Shown piece by piece: positions 34,186 through 42,634 of a stretch of 64,000 nucleotides of DNA. The stretch's first letter is position 1, and each line of letters begins with the position of its first letter. Source of the DNA: Bowmanella denitrificans (GTDB lineage: Bacteria > Pseudomonadota > Gammaproteobacteria > Enterobacterales > Alteromonadaceae); the NCBI RefSeq assembly GCF_039522935.1, contig NZ_BAAAEI010000015.1:208405-272404 (forward strand), written 5' to 3'. A model generated the notes under the pieces. It was not told the origin of the DNA. It ran no database searches and worked only from the letters and a program-made list of their open reading frames with translations. The position numbers were made by a program, and so were the translations under genes.

Positions 34186-36066
34186 TTGCGCCTGTTGAGC
34201 CTGACCGGTTTATTATTGTATAGCTGCCTGTCGTCTTCGCTGTATGCCGCATCCAGCCAATGGTTGGCGCAACTCGAAGCGCCTTTCCAGCAATGGCAAG
34301 TATTGATCAAAACCAACCCAAATCTGTTGTTGGAACAGCTACACTCAATGCCTGCGGAGCATAAAAACACCGCGTTACAACAAGCTCAATACCATCTATT
34401 GATGAGCCATGCCAGCGGCGCTCTGGTGTTGCCAGAACAATCCATACAAGAAGCACAGGCCGGGCTCAGCCTGGTGACGTTGGATGAACAGCCCTGGTTA
34501 TACCACCAATTACAGCTTAGCCAGGCTCTGGCGCTGGATTTAGACGGTGCCCCCGCCAGTGGGTTAGACGCAGTAACCCAGGCCCTGCAGTGGGCAGAAA
34601 GACACGACGATGCAAACCTGCTGGTGGCGGCCCTGATGACCCGCGGCACGTTGTTAAACAGTCTGACCGACTACTTAGGTGCCATGGCCGATTTGCAACG
34701 CGCCTATAATCTGGCACCGCAACAAAGTGACGATATTGCCAGAGCGGATATTGCAGGCGCATTGGCGCTGGTTTATGAATATCGCGGAGAGGACAACCTT
34801 TCTTTGCCTTATTTTCAGGAAGCGGTGGATTACTACCGTCAGCAGCCAGCCTCGGTCAGCCTGAGTATTTATCTGTATGGTCTGGGCCGGGCGAACAAGA
34901 ATCAGGGCAATACAGATACTGGCCGGGCACAACTGCAGGAATCGGCAAAAATATCTGAACAACTGAACGACCATCAGGGCGTAGCCTACGCGCTTAAAGA
35001 AATAGCCGGTATGGACTTACAAGCGCAGCGCTACACCGAAGCAGAGCGCCAGGCGTTAGAGGCGATACAACTATTCAGGCAAGCCGATAACAACTATATG
35101 CTGCTGGATACAGCCCGCTTGTTGTCGAGTATTTATCTGGCACAACAGCAGACCGAAAGAGCCCAAACCTGGCTTCAGCAGGCCCAGCAGGCGCTGGATC
35201 CGGTCAGTATGCCTATCCAGAGAGTTGAGTTGGCCATTCAGCAAGCTAAGGTGCTGGCGGCACAGGGCCATTACCAGTCGGCTTTTGACCTCTTATTGCA
35301 AAGTACCGACGAGAAACAGGCCATACAAAACAGACAGAGTAGCGAGCAGTTACATCAGCTTCGCAGTCGCTATGAACTGGATGCACAGGCCCATCAGAAT
35401 CAAATACTAAATGCCCAGAATCAGTTGCAGCAAACCCAGTTGCAAAGCCAGCAACGCAAAAATCAGCTGCTGATCTTGCTGTTTATTTGCGCTACCTTAA
35501 TTTGCACATTGTTACTGTTTTTATTCTATCGCCAACACAGCCACAAACGCGCCCTGCAACAACTGGCCGACACAGACAGTTTGACGGGGCTGCTAAACCG
35601 ACGTAAAACACTGGCCCTGTTGCAACTGCAGGCCGATCTGGCTAAACGCCATGGTTTTGATTTTTGTGTGGCCTTGGTTGACCTGGACCATTTCAAAAAA
35701 ATCAATGACAGTCTGGGGCATCAGGGAGGTGACGTGGTATTGAAGCATTTTGCCGATCTTTGTCAAAAAACCCTGAGGCATACAGATATTGTCGGCCGCA
35801 TAGGCGGTGAGGAATTCCTGATTGCCCTTCCCCATACCAGTATTGACGATGCCGCTGTTCTGATGGAAAAGCTTAGGAAACGCGCCGAAGACATCACCAA
35901 GATGATGGCGCTGACTGATTTGCAAGTATCAATTTCAATCGGGCTGGTAAACAATACGCCACCGCGCACTGCCATAGAGCTTCTGGCCCAGGCAGATAAA
36001 ATCCTGTATTCGGCCAAAGACGCCGGTCGTAACCGGGTTGTTGTGGATATTCCAGCGGTAGCATAA
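34186..36066 (+). CDS. TPR-GGDEF membrane diguanylate cyclase
   Basis: About 626 residues from TTG 34186, preceded by AAAAGGAA. The frame extends upstream to 34144 but without a ribosome site. Signal peptide (SLTGLLLYSCLSSSLYA), periplasmic TPR array (about 30-390), coiled coil, transmembrane helix (LLILLFICATLICTLLLFLF), then a GGDEF domain with LVDLDHFKKINDSLGHQGGD and active site GGEEF at about 540-544. It synthesises c-di-GMP in response to a periplasmic or membrane signal. The TPR-TM-output layout is parallel to that of the kinase at 27827. It ends the plus-strand island and is convergent with the cheC operon. Confidence 0.92.
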   Translation: MRLLSLTGLLLYSCLSSSLYAASSQWLAQLEAPFQQWQVLIKTNPNLLLEQLHSMPAEHKNTALQQAQYHLLMSHASGALVLPEQSIQEAQAGLSLVTLDEQPWLYHQLQLSQALALDLDGAPASGLDAVTQALQWAERHDDANLLVAALMTRGTLLNSLTDYLGAMADLQRAYNLAPQQSDDIARADIAGALALVYEYRGEDNLSLPYFQEAVDYYRQQPASVSLSIYLYGLGRANKNQGNTDTGRAQLQESAKISEQLNDHQGVAYALKEIAGMDLQAQRYTEAERQALEAIQLFRQADNNYMLLDTARLLSSIYLAQQQTERAQTWLQQAQQALDPVSMPIQRVELAIQQAKVLAAQGHYQSAFDLLLQSTDEKQAIQNRQSSEQLHQLRSRYELDAQAHQNQILNAQNQLQQTQLQSQQRKNQLLILLFICATLICTLLLFLFYRQHSHKRALQQLADTDSLTGLLNRRKTLALLQLQADLAKRHGFDFCVALVDLDHFKKINDSLGHQGGDVVLKHFADLCQKTLRHTDIVGRIGGEEFLIALPHTSIDDAAVLMEKLRKRAEDITKMMALTDLQVSISIGLVNNTPPRTAIELLAQADKILYSAKDAGRNRVVVDIPAVA

Positions 36067-36079
36067 GCCATTGGATTAT

Positions 36080-36688
36080 TTAGCTATCCCCCATGATCAA
36101 GCGTAGAAACTTGTTCAACGCGGTTTCCAGACAATGTATGGAATCACCGTCAACCAACAGCACAATATGGCCATCCAACTCCCGGTTACCAAAGCTGAAG
36201 CGGATTTTAATCAGCAACATCATCTTGTCGTCCTGACCCTTATCCAGCAGCTTGGCAATGGCGCCCCAGAACAACTGTGGCGGTTCATAATCAAAATGTT
36301 CGTCGAACATGTCTGCCAATGAGGCAAAACAAGCACTTAGCACAATATTGCCCATTTCCCCCAGCGCATCCTGCTCAATGTCGGTCAGGGCGCCCATCGG
36401 GACGTCAATGCCCATCATCATACGCACCAACTCCAGGCTGCGCATTTCAGGAATGACCATCATGGCCTGCCCTTTCAAACCACCCGCAAACTTTTGCGCA
36501 ATAGCACAGACCTCGTGCCCCTGATTCAGATAGTCAACGGCAGTGGGTAGATCACACACATCCACCATGGGCACGCTCATATGGATGTCTTCCCGCACTA
36601 TTTCGCTAAGAGCAGCAGCAGCCTGATTCACGCTGATATTAAAAACTTCGCTTAGGGCATCCCGCTGCAGGTCGTTAAGATGCAGCAT
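36080..36688 (-). CDS. cheC: CheC-family CheY-phosphate phosphatase
   Basis: 202 residues from ATG 36688. An earlier start would run through the preceding receiver gene, which it already overlaps by 14 bases. Two copies of the CheC active-site pattern with Glu and Asn three residues apart are present: DALSEVFNISVNQAA near the N-terminus and DALGEMGNIVLSACF near residue 115. CheC removes phosphate from CheY and in other bacteria also binds CheD, which is encoded in the same operon. The overlapping receiver gene is the probable direct substrate. Confidence 0.8.
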   Translation of the reverse strand: MLHLNDLQRDALSEVFNISVNQAAAALSEIVREDIHMSVPMVDVCDLPTAVDYLNQGHEVCAIAQKFAGGLKGQAMMVIPEMRSLELVRMMMGIDVPMGALTDIEQDALGEMGNIVLSACFASLADMFDEHFDYEPPQLFWGAIAKLLDKGQDDKMMLLIKIRFSFGNRELDGHIVLLVDGDSIHCLETALNKFLRLIMGDS

Positions 36689-37052
36689 GAAAACGCTCCA
36701 TATCAATAAGCAACTGCTTGACCACATCTGGATTAACGGGCTTTTTGTAGTACCCCAATCCGGCGTCCTGAACCTGTTGTTGCATGGATCTCTGCACATT
36801 GGCAGTTAACAGGCCGATAAAGCATTTTTGCTGACTTTGCTGTAATTGAGTGGCTAACTCCAGGCCATTCATATTGGGCATATTGAAATCCAGCGAGGCA
36901 CCATGAAACTGGTGCTTAACGGCCAGTTGCAGCGCTTCATCACCACTGCCCGCTTCAAACAACTCCAGATCAGTATGCTGCTCTCGCAAGAAATTGCATA
37001 CGAATAATCTTGCTACTTTACTGTCATCCACTACCAGAATTTTATAAGGCAT
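36675..37052 (-). CDS. Stand-alone receiver domain protein
   Basis: 125 residues. The receiver fold is complete: VVDDSK acidic site, aspartate in GASLDFNMPNMNG, LTAN and the lysine in GYYKKPVNPD. It lacks an output domain. Its 3' end overlaps the cheC start by 14 bases, so the two are translated together and CheC likely dephosphorylates it. It lies 15 bases downstream of the dCache-GGDEF gene. Confidence 0.88.
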   Translation of the reverse strand: MPYKILVVDDSKVARLFVCNFLREQHTDLELFEAGSGDEALQLAVKHQFHGASLDFNMPNMNGLELATQLQQSQQKCFIGLLTANVQRSMQQQVQDAGLGYYKKPVNPDVVKQLLIDMERFHAAS

Positions 37053-37067
37053 AGATGCCTCCTTTTC

Positions 37068-39041
37068 CTAATCTGCCACACATACCTTATTCCGCCCACT
37101 TGCCTTGGCCTGGTAAAGGGCCTTGTCAGCCCGCCCTAATGTATGTTCAGTTTTTTCCGATTCCTGTAACTGTGCTACGCCCACACTTAAGGTGACTGGC
37201 ATCTCCATAGATTGCTCCTCGATCAGGGCCCTAAGCTTATCAGCCAGTATAGCGGCCTCCGACAAACTGGTTTTGGGACAAATCAACAAAAACTCCTCTC
37301 CACCCCAACGCCCCAGCACATCACTGGCCCGCACACTGTTTTTAAGTGTACGCGCCACCCGCTTAAGCACAGCGTCGCCAGCTAAATGCCCATAGTTGTC
37401 ATTAATCTGCTTGAATCTGTCGACGTCCATCAGAAGCACGCTCAGCGCATCGCCGTAGCGCCCCGCCCTTACCCCTTCCTGACGCAACACCGTATCCAGA
37501 AACTTACGATTGTAAAGGGACGTCAGTTGATCGGTATTAGCCAAACGCTGATACAGCTTAGCTTTTTCTTCAATTAACCGCTTGGCGGTAACTGCTTTTA
37601 CCAATTTATCAGTACGTTGATTCAGCTCCGCTGACATATGCGCAAAGTTACCCACCAGTGTCTGTAGCTCACGTATACCACCAGCTTGTATTTCATCCAC
37701 TGACAACGGCCGCTGACCAATTTCAGAGGTCAGACTGGCCAGTTTATTAATTGGCTCGGCCAGCGTCTTGGCATACCAGGCTCTCCTGCGCTGCACATAG
37801 GGTATGTATATAAGCAACGCCATTGCCACAATCAGCACCAGGCCCCAGACCAGCTTTTTAACCAGACTCAGCATGTCCTGTTGCGATTGCAAAACATCTG
37901 AAAGCTCATAAAACATAATAAACTGCCAGTCGGTAGACGGAATTTTCACTTGCGTCACCAGGTGGTCATGCTGCTGACCGGCAATTCTGGCGACTTGCTC
38001 GTTGTTTTGCAGAAACTGCGCTAAACGCTTTGCCAGTTGCTGATCTTGCAGACTATCAAGCCGGTAACTGTCAGGCTTGTACTGGGTGCTGCTGACTTTT
38101 TCCGAATAGGCATGGCCCGACAGCTCAGGTAATCCCAGTAATTCAGACATATCATTAGACATGGCAACAATACGTCGCTGACCATCCAGCAGAAATACTT
38201 TTTTGCTGCCGATATGTTCATCGACGAGTAGATTGTCCACCAGGGCAGCCAAACCAATATCCAGACCAACCACCCCCTCAAGAAAGTCGTTGCGATAAAC
38301 CGGAGACAACGCGGACACCACCCAACCCATACCAGCCGGGTCAAGGTAGGCCGAGGTCCAGACCACCCTGCGTTCGGGGTTATGTTGCTGATCGGCCAGA
38401 TAATAAAAGTTAAAATCCTGCATGTGCATGACAGGGCCGAACCTCAGCGCGGGATTGGCGATATAAGGGTAAATGCGGTTCATATTATCCCAGGAATTAA
38501 AATAAGCCTGCGCCACCGTCGGATTGGTTTGCACGATAGACTTATACAAGGTGTCTAGCCCTTCCAGGTTACGCGCTTTCCAGCGCTGCTCTGCGCCTAT
38601 CTCGGTATCACCAGAATAGTACATACCTGCTCCGCCATTATCGGCAGACTTAAAAAACACGCCGTCAGCATTGGTACTAAACTGCGGTTCTGGTGCCCTC
38701 AGGGGTAAATCGGTGTGGCGGGAAAGGCTCAGATAGTGTTCATGTGACGCCCGAAACAGCACAACCAGATGGCTGACTTCACGTAACTGGCTGTCAATCA
38801 AAGCCGCCGCTTTCTGACTCAGGCCCACAACAGAAGCCTTCAGACCATTAAGCAAGGCGCGTTCTGCCACAGGCGTGGCATAAACAGATAAAAGTATTGC
38901 CAAAGACGTGAAAAGCAGTAAGCCCAGGACCAATGGGTAGACCGAAACATTGATAATCATCTGCCGGATACTTGTATCCAGGCTGATCAGCTTGGCTGGA
39001 TTGTTCAAGGTTGATGACTGACTTGACTTTGGTGGTAGCAA
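37068..39041 (-). CDS. dCache-HAMP-GGDEF diguanylate cyclase
   Basis: 657 residues. Transmembrane helix near 32-54, a large periplasmic region (about 60-395) with double-Cache features (YYSGDTEIGAEQRWKARNLE, YRNDFLEGVVGLDIGLAALVD), a second helix near 400-420, a HAMP-like linker, coiled coil, and GGDEF with MDVDRFKQINDNYGHLAGD and GGEEF near residue 580. It probably binds a small ligand outside and makes c-di-GMP inside. It sits between the REC-EAL and receiver genes, so opposing enzymes of c-di-GMP turnover are made from the same chemosensory operon. Confidence 0.92.
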   Translation of the reverse strand: MLPPKSSQSSTLNNPAKLISLDTSIRQMIINVSVYPLVLGLLLFTSLAILLSVYATPVAERALLNGLKASVVGLSQKAAALIDSQLREVSHLVVLFRASHEHYLSLSRHTDLPLRAPEPQFSTNADGVFFKSADNGGAGMYYSGDTEIGAEQRWKARNLEGLDTLYKSIVQTNPTVAQAYFNSWDNMNRIYPYIANPALRFGPVMHMQDFNFYYLADQQHNPERRVVWTSAYLDPAGMGWVVSALSPVYRNDFLEGVVGLDIGLAALVDNLLVDEHIGSKKVFLLDGQRRIVAMSNDMSELLGLPELSGHAYSEKVSSTQYKPDSYRLDSLQDQQLAKRLAQFLQNNEQVARIAGQQHDHLVTQVKIPSTDWQFIMFYELSDVLQSQQDMLSLVKKLVWGLVLIVAMALLIYIPYVQRRRAWYAKTLAEPINKLASLTSEIGQRPLSVDEIQAGGIRELQTLVGNFAHMSAELNQRTDKLVKAVTAKRLIEEKAKLYQRLANTDQLTSLYNRKFLDTVLRQEGVRAGRYGDALSVLLMDVDRFKQINDNYGHLAGDAVLKRVARTLKNSVRASDVLGRWGGEEFLLICPKTSLSEAAILADKLRALIEEQSMEMPVTLSVGVAQLQESEKTEHTLGRADKALYQAKASGRNKVCVAD

Positions 39042-39057
39042 AACTTCGCTCCCATAG

Positions 39058-40260
39058 CTAACTCAGCGCAGGCATACCAGCTTGCCACCATCGCAGCAAA
39101 TCTTCTTCTGGCATGGGCGGAGAATAATAATATCCCTGACCAATATGACACCCTTGCGCGGCCAGGTACTTCCAATCAGATTTCTTCTCGATACCTTCGG
39201 CGACAACCTTAAGTCCCAACTTGTTGCACATGGACAAGGTACTCTCAAAAATAACCTGCAAATGCGCCTTACGGGAGACGCCTTCAATCAGACTACGGTC
39301 AATTTTCAGCTCAGTAAAGGGAATTTGCGACAGTTGTTTAATTGATGAATAACCGGTGCCGTAATCATCAATGGAGAGGCCGCAGCCGGACAATCTCAAA
39401 CGGGTAAGAATTGACAACGCCTTGCCGATATCCTGAATAATGGCGGTTTCCGTCACTTCAAATATCAGCTGTTTCGCCGCGTCCCCAAGTTCTCCGACCT
39501 GCTGCATTACCCGGCCACTGAAGGCTTCATTGGCAAAAGATACCGCCGACAAATTGACTGAAATTGCGGTATCCAACCCTGCCTGTTGCCAGCGCTTTTG
39601 CTGCTCAATCGCCAGACGAATCACTTCATAACTCAAATCATCGATGAGGCCATGTGCTTCACAAAGCGGGATGAAATCATTGGGGAACACAATCTGGTAT
39701 TGATTGCATGTTAGCCTGACCAGCGCCTCAACGCCCGCCAACTGGCCGCTTTGCATGTCAATCTTGGGTTGATAATGCAGAACAAAGCGTCGCTGGGTCA
39801 GCGCCATGCGCAATTCTTCAATCGCCAGCGGCGATGACTGGGCTGTGCGGGGTTTAAAATCCAGTTTGTCGCGTCGCTGAGTATAAAGTCGCAACAGACT
39901 ATGCAAACGCTCCACCGACAAGGGTTTCTGCACCCCATCCAGCACCCACAACCCCTGGGTATTGGCCATCAGTTCCACTGCGGAGATCAAACTCAATTCG
40001 CGGCCACTGACAATAATGATGGCGGAATTCCGCTGGCGGCTGGCCAACAGGTGGATCAGTTCAATACCATCCAGATCCGGCATTTCCAGATCACAAATCA
40101 ATATGTCGTAATCCTGCTCCCTGGCATCGATCATGGTCAGGGCAACCCGGCCATTTTCGGCCAGCGCAACCTCACCAACACCAGCGTCCAGGCACATATT
40201 GGCAACAAATTCCCTTTGACTGACGCTGTCCTCAACAATCAACACAGAAAGCCTTTCCAT
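39058..40260 (-). CDS. Response regulator c-di-GMP phosphodiesterase (REC-EAL)
   Basis: 400 residues from ATG 40260, 5 bases after AGGTG. The frame also has a GTG three bases earlier. REC domain 1-125 with aspartate in LICDLEMPDLDG. EAL domain (about 150-395) with GVEALVRL, NLSAVSF, EVTETAI, DDYGTGYSS, KIDRSLI, VVAEGIE and QGYYYSPPM, so every metal- and substrate-binding motif is intact and it should hydrolyse c-di-GMP to pGpG. VieA-like layout without the DNA-binding domain. It is 8 bases downstream of cheB. Confidence 0.92.
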   Translation of the reverse strand: MERLSVLIVEDSVSQREFVANMCLDAGVGEVALAENGRVALTMIDAREQDYDILICDLEMPDLDGIELIHLLASRQRNSAIIIVSGRELSLISAVELMANTQGLWVLDGVQKPLSVERLHSLLRLYTQRRDKLDFKPRTAQSSPLAIEELRMALTQRRFVLHYQPKIDMQSGQLAGVEALVRLTCNQYQIVFPNDFIPLCEAHGLIDDLSYEVIRLAIEQQKRWQQAGLDTAISVNLSAVSFANEAFSGRVMQQVGELGDAAKQLIFEVTETAIIQDIGKALSILTRLRLSGCGLSIDDYGTGYSSIKQLSQIPFTELKIDRSLIEGVSRKAHLQVIFESTLSMCNKLGLKVVAEGIEKKSDWKYLAAQGCHIGQGYYYSPPMPEEDLLRWWQAGMPALS

Positions 40261-40268
40261 CACATCAC

Positions 40269-41345
40269 CTAATGCGTTCGACTCTGCCGAATCAGTACAT
40301 CCGGCACATCATCCAGTTCGACGACCTGCTCTGCACCACCATGCTTAATCGCCTCTTTGGGCATGCCAAACACAACGCAGCTTGCCTCACCTTGTGCATA
40401 AGTATTGGCCCCGGCCTCTCGCATGGCTAACAAGCCCCTGGCACCATCGTCACCCATACCGGTCAGAATAATGCCGCAAGCATTGCGTCCTGCGTTGCGC
40501 GCCACAGAGCGAAACAAGACATCCACAGACGGACAATGACGATTTACCACAGGCCCGGCCCGAACCTGAACATGATAAAACGCACCACTGCGGCTTAACG
40601 TCATATGCCGACCACCTGGTGCAATCAGAGCCAGACCAGGCCTGACCCGGTCACCGTCACAGGCTTCACGCACGTCAATCTGGCACAAACCATTCAGACG
40701 CTGAGCGAAGGCAGCGGTGAATTTTTCAGGCATATGCTGAACAATCACCAGGCCCGCCACATCAGCCGGAAGGGGACTGAGAATTCGCTCTAATGCAATA
40801 GTCCCACCAGTAGAGGTGCCAATGGCTATAACCTTATCAGTGGTTTTACTGAGCGCCGCAGAGGCTGGTCTCTCCTGCTGATTTTGCAACTGGGTTCTAT
40901 GCCCTGCAGAAAGCGGACGAATATTACCGACCCGGGAGGTTGCCGCCGAGCGAATAGCTTCAACCAACTGTTGCTTGCTACTTTGCAAAAAGCCTTTTAC
41001 ACCCAACTGTGGCTTAGTAAAGATTGCCACGGCACCGGCCGACAGCGCTTCCATGGTGGTCTCGGCACCCTGTTCGGTAAGGGAAGAACAAATAACCACG
41101 GGGGTGGGCCTGGACCCCATAATTTTTCGCAAGAACGTGATACCATCCATTCGCGGCATTTCCACATCCAGGGTAATAACATCCGGCCAGTTTCCGCGCA
41201 TTTTCTCCACCGCAAAATAAGGATCTGCGGCTGTACCAATCACTTCCATATCAGCTTGTTCAGTCACTATTGCAGCCAACATTTGCCTAACCACAGCAGA
41301 GTCATCCACGATCAATACACGAATTTTTTTCTCTGCATGACTCAT
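40269..41345 (-). CDS. cheB: Chemotaxis protein-glutamate methylesterase/deamidase
   Basis: 358 residues. Receiver domain with D60 in VITLDVEMPRMDG, a linker rich in Gln and Ser, then the esterase with catalytic S178 (IGTSTGG), H204 (IVQHMPE) and D300 (GMGDDGA). It removes methyl groups from chemoreceptor glutamates when phosphorylated by CheA, resetting adaptation. The ATG overlaps the cheD stop as ATGA (41342-41345), so cheD and cheB are coupled. Confidence 0.97.
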   Translation of the reverse strand: MSHAEKKIRVLIVDDSAVVRQMLAAIVTEQADMEVIGTAADPYFAVEKMRGNWPDVITLDVEMPRMDGITFLRKIMGSRPTPVVICSSLTEQGAETTMEALSAGAVAIFTKPQLGVKGFLQSSKQQLVEAIRSAATSRVGNIRPLSAGHRTQLQNQQERPASAALSKTTDKVIAIGTSTGGTIALERILSPLPADVAGLVIVQHMPEKFTAAFAQRLNGLCQIDVREACDGDRVRPGLALIAPGGRHMTLSRSGAFYHVQVRAGPVVNRHCPSVDVLFRSVARNAGRNACGIILTGMGDDGARGLLAMREAGANTYAQGEASCVVFGMPKEAIKHGGAEQVVELDDVPDVLIRQSRTH

Positions 41346-41818
41346 GGCAATGAACTCTCGCTAAGCCTGAAAACTTCACATTCCCCCGTGTGGCTATCAA
41401 ACAATAGTTTTCGTCCCTGCTCGCCACCGACATCCCGGTTAAACAACTGCCACCCCTGCTGCTGAACAAATGCGTCAGCATAGTCCACGTTGCATCTTGC
41501 CACCTGAAAGTGCCTGGCCAATCCCCGTGTTCTGGCATTTCCCGCGCCACCATACAGACTGGCCTGCACATCGCCCGCCACCAGCCCGGCCTTTTGTACC
41601 TGACGCTGAAAATGCGGCAGGATAAGTTCGGCATATTTGCCCATGGACAAAGGACTTATCGCGCCAGCCTTGGCATGCACCATCAGATAGTGGCAGATCG
41701 CAAAAAAGCCTGTGGCTGGATGCCACAGCACCAGACTGACACAAGAACCTAAAATAGTGCTGTACTGACGGGATAGTCGCCGACCTGTTGCATAACCGCC
41801 TGGCGCCAGATAAATCAT
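41342..41818 (-). CDS. cheD: Chemoreceptor glutamine deamidase
   Basis: 158 residues from ATG 41818, whose ATGA overlaps the cheR stop. The catalytic Cys is C26 in ILGSCVSLVLW and the His is H43 in ICHYLM. The C-terminal RDVGGEQGRKLLFDSHTGE is the CheD signature. It deamidates receptor glutamines and forms a regulatory complex with CheC, also in this operon. Confidence 0.95.
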   Translation of the reverse strand: MIYLAPGGYATGRRLSRQYSTILGSCVSLVLWHPATGFFAICHYLMVHAKAGAISPLSMGKYAELILPHFQRQVQKAGLVAGDVQASLYGGAGNARTRGLARHFQVARCNVDYADAFVQQQGWQLFNRDVGGEQGRKLLFDSHTGECEVFRLSESSLP

Positions 41819-42621
41819 GGCATAAACCGATAGCAACCGGTCCTCACTGTCTGCAGGCGGGGATCATAACCATTGATGCTCTCAGAATGTCCAACCAGCA
41901 ACCATCCGCCGGGTCGCAAGTTGCTCAGTACATTTTGTACAATTCGCTGTTTGTCGGCTAATTCAAAATAAATCAAAACGTTACGTAGAAGAATCAGATC
42001 AAAGCTTTGCCCTAGCCCAGGGCCATTTATCAGGTTGTACCTAGTGAACGTCACATGGTCTCTTAACGCAGGCTTGAACATAAACCAGCCTTCGTCTTTG
42101 CCCTTACCCTTAACACAGAAGCTTTTCAGGAGATTCTGCGGGATTCGTGCGGCTGCCTGGATGGGGTAGATCCCCCGCCTGGCCGTATTCAGTACCTGCG
42201 TGTTGATATCTGTACCGACAATCTGCCAGGACGAGGCTAATCCATAGCGCTCTGCCATCAGCAGAGCAATGCTGTAAGCTTCCTCGCCACTAGATGCTGC
42301 CGCACTCCATACCTGCCACCCGCGCTGCTTTTGCTCGGCATGCAATAATTCATGGCTGATAAAATCAAAATGCTTAGGCTCGCGAAAGAAGTAAGTCTCA
42401 TTGGTGGTGAGCAGATTGATCGCCAGTTGCTGTTCGTTCTCATCGGCCATTAAGCACTTGCGATAGGCACTCAGGTTGGTCAACTGCAGTTCACGCAGAC
42501 GTTTCTGCAAACGGCCGTTGACCAGAGGTTGCTTGCTGTCATTCATATAGATGCCAGTTTTTTCGTACAACCACCTGGCTATCTGCCTGAAATCGTGCTG
42601 ACTGAGATCATTGGCTATCAA
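41815..42621 (-). CDS. cheR: Chemotaxis protein methyltransferase
   Basis: 268 residues from a TTG at 42621, chosen because AAGGTG lies 6 bases upstream. Starts further up would read into the chemoreceptor gene. An N-terminal helical domain (FRQIARWLYEKTGIYMNDSKQPLVNGRL) is followed by the SAM fold with TNETYFFREPKHF, WSAAASSGEEAYSIALL, GTDINTQVL and ILLRNVLIYF. It methylates receptor glutamates from SAM. The gene lies 13 bases after the receptor stop and has a 4-base overlap with cheD. Confidence 0.95.
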   Translation of the reverse strand: MIANDLSQHDFRQIARWLYEKTGIYMNDSKQPLVNGRLQKRLRELQLTNLSAYRKCLMADENEQQLAINLLTTNETYFFREPKHFDFISHELLHAEQKQRGWQVWSAAASSGEEAYSIALLMAERYGLASSWQIVGTDINTQVLNTARRGIYPIQAAARIPQNLLKSFCVKGKGKDEGWFMFKPALRDHVTFTRYNLINGPGLGQSFDLILLRNVLIYFELADKQRIVQNVLSNLRPGGWLLVGHSESINGYDPRLQTVRTGCYRFMP

Positions 42622-42634
42622 TGGACACCTTGGG

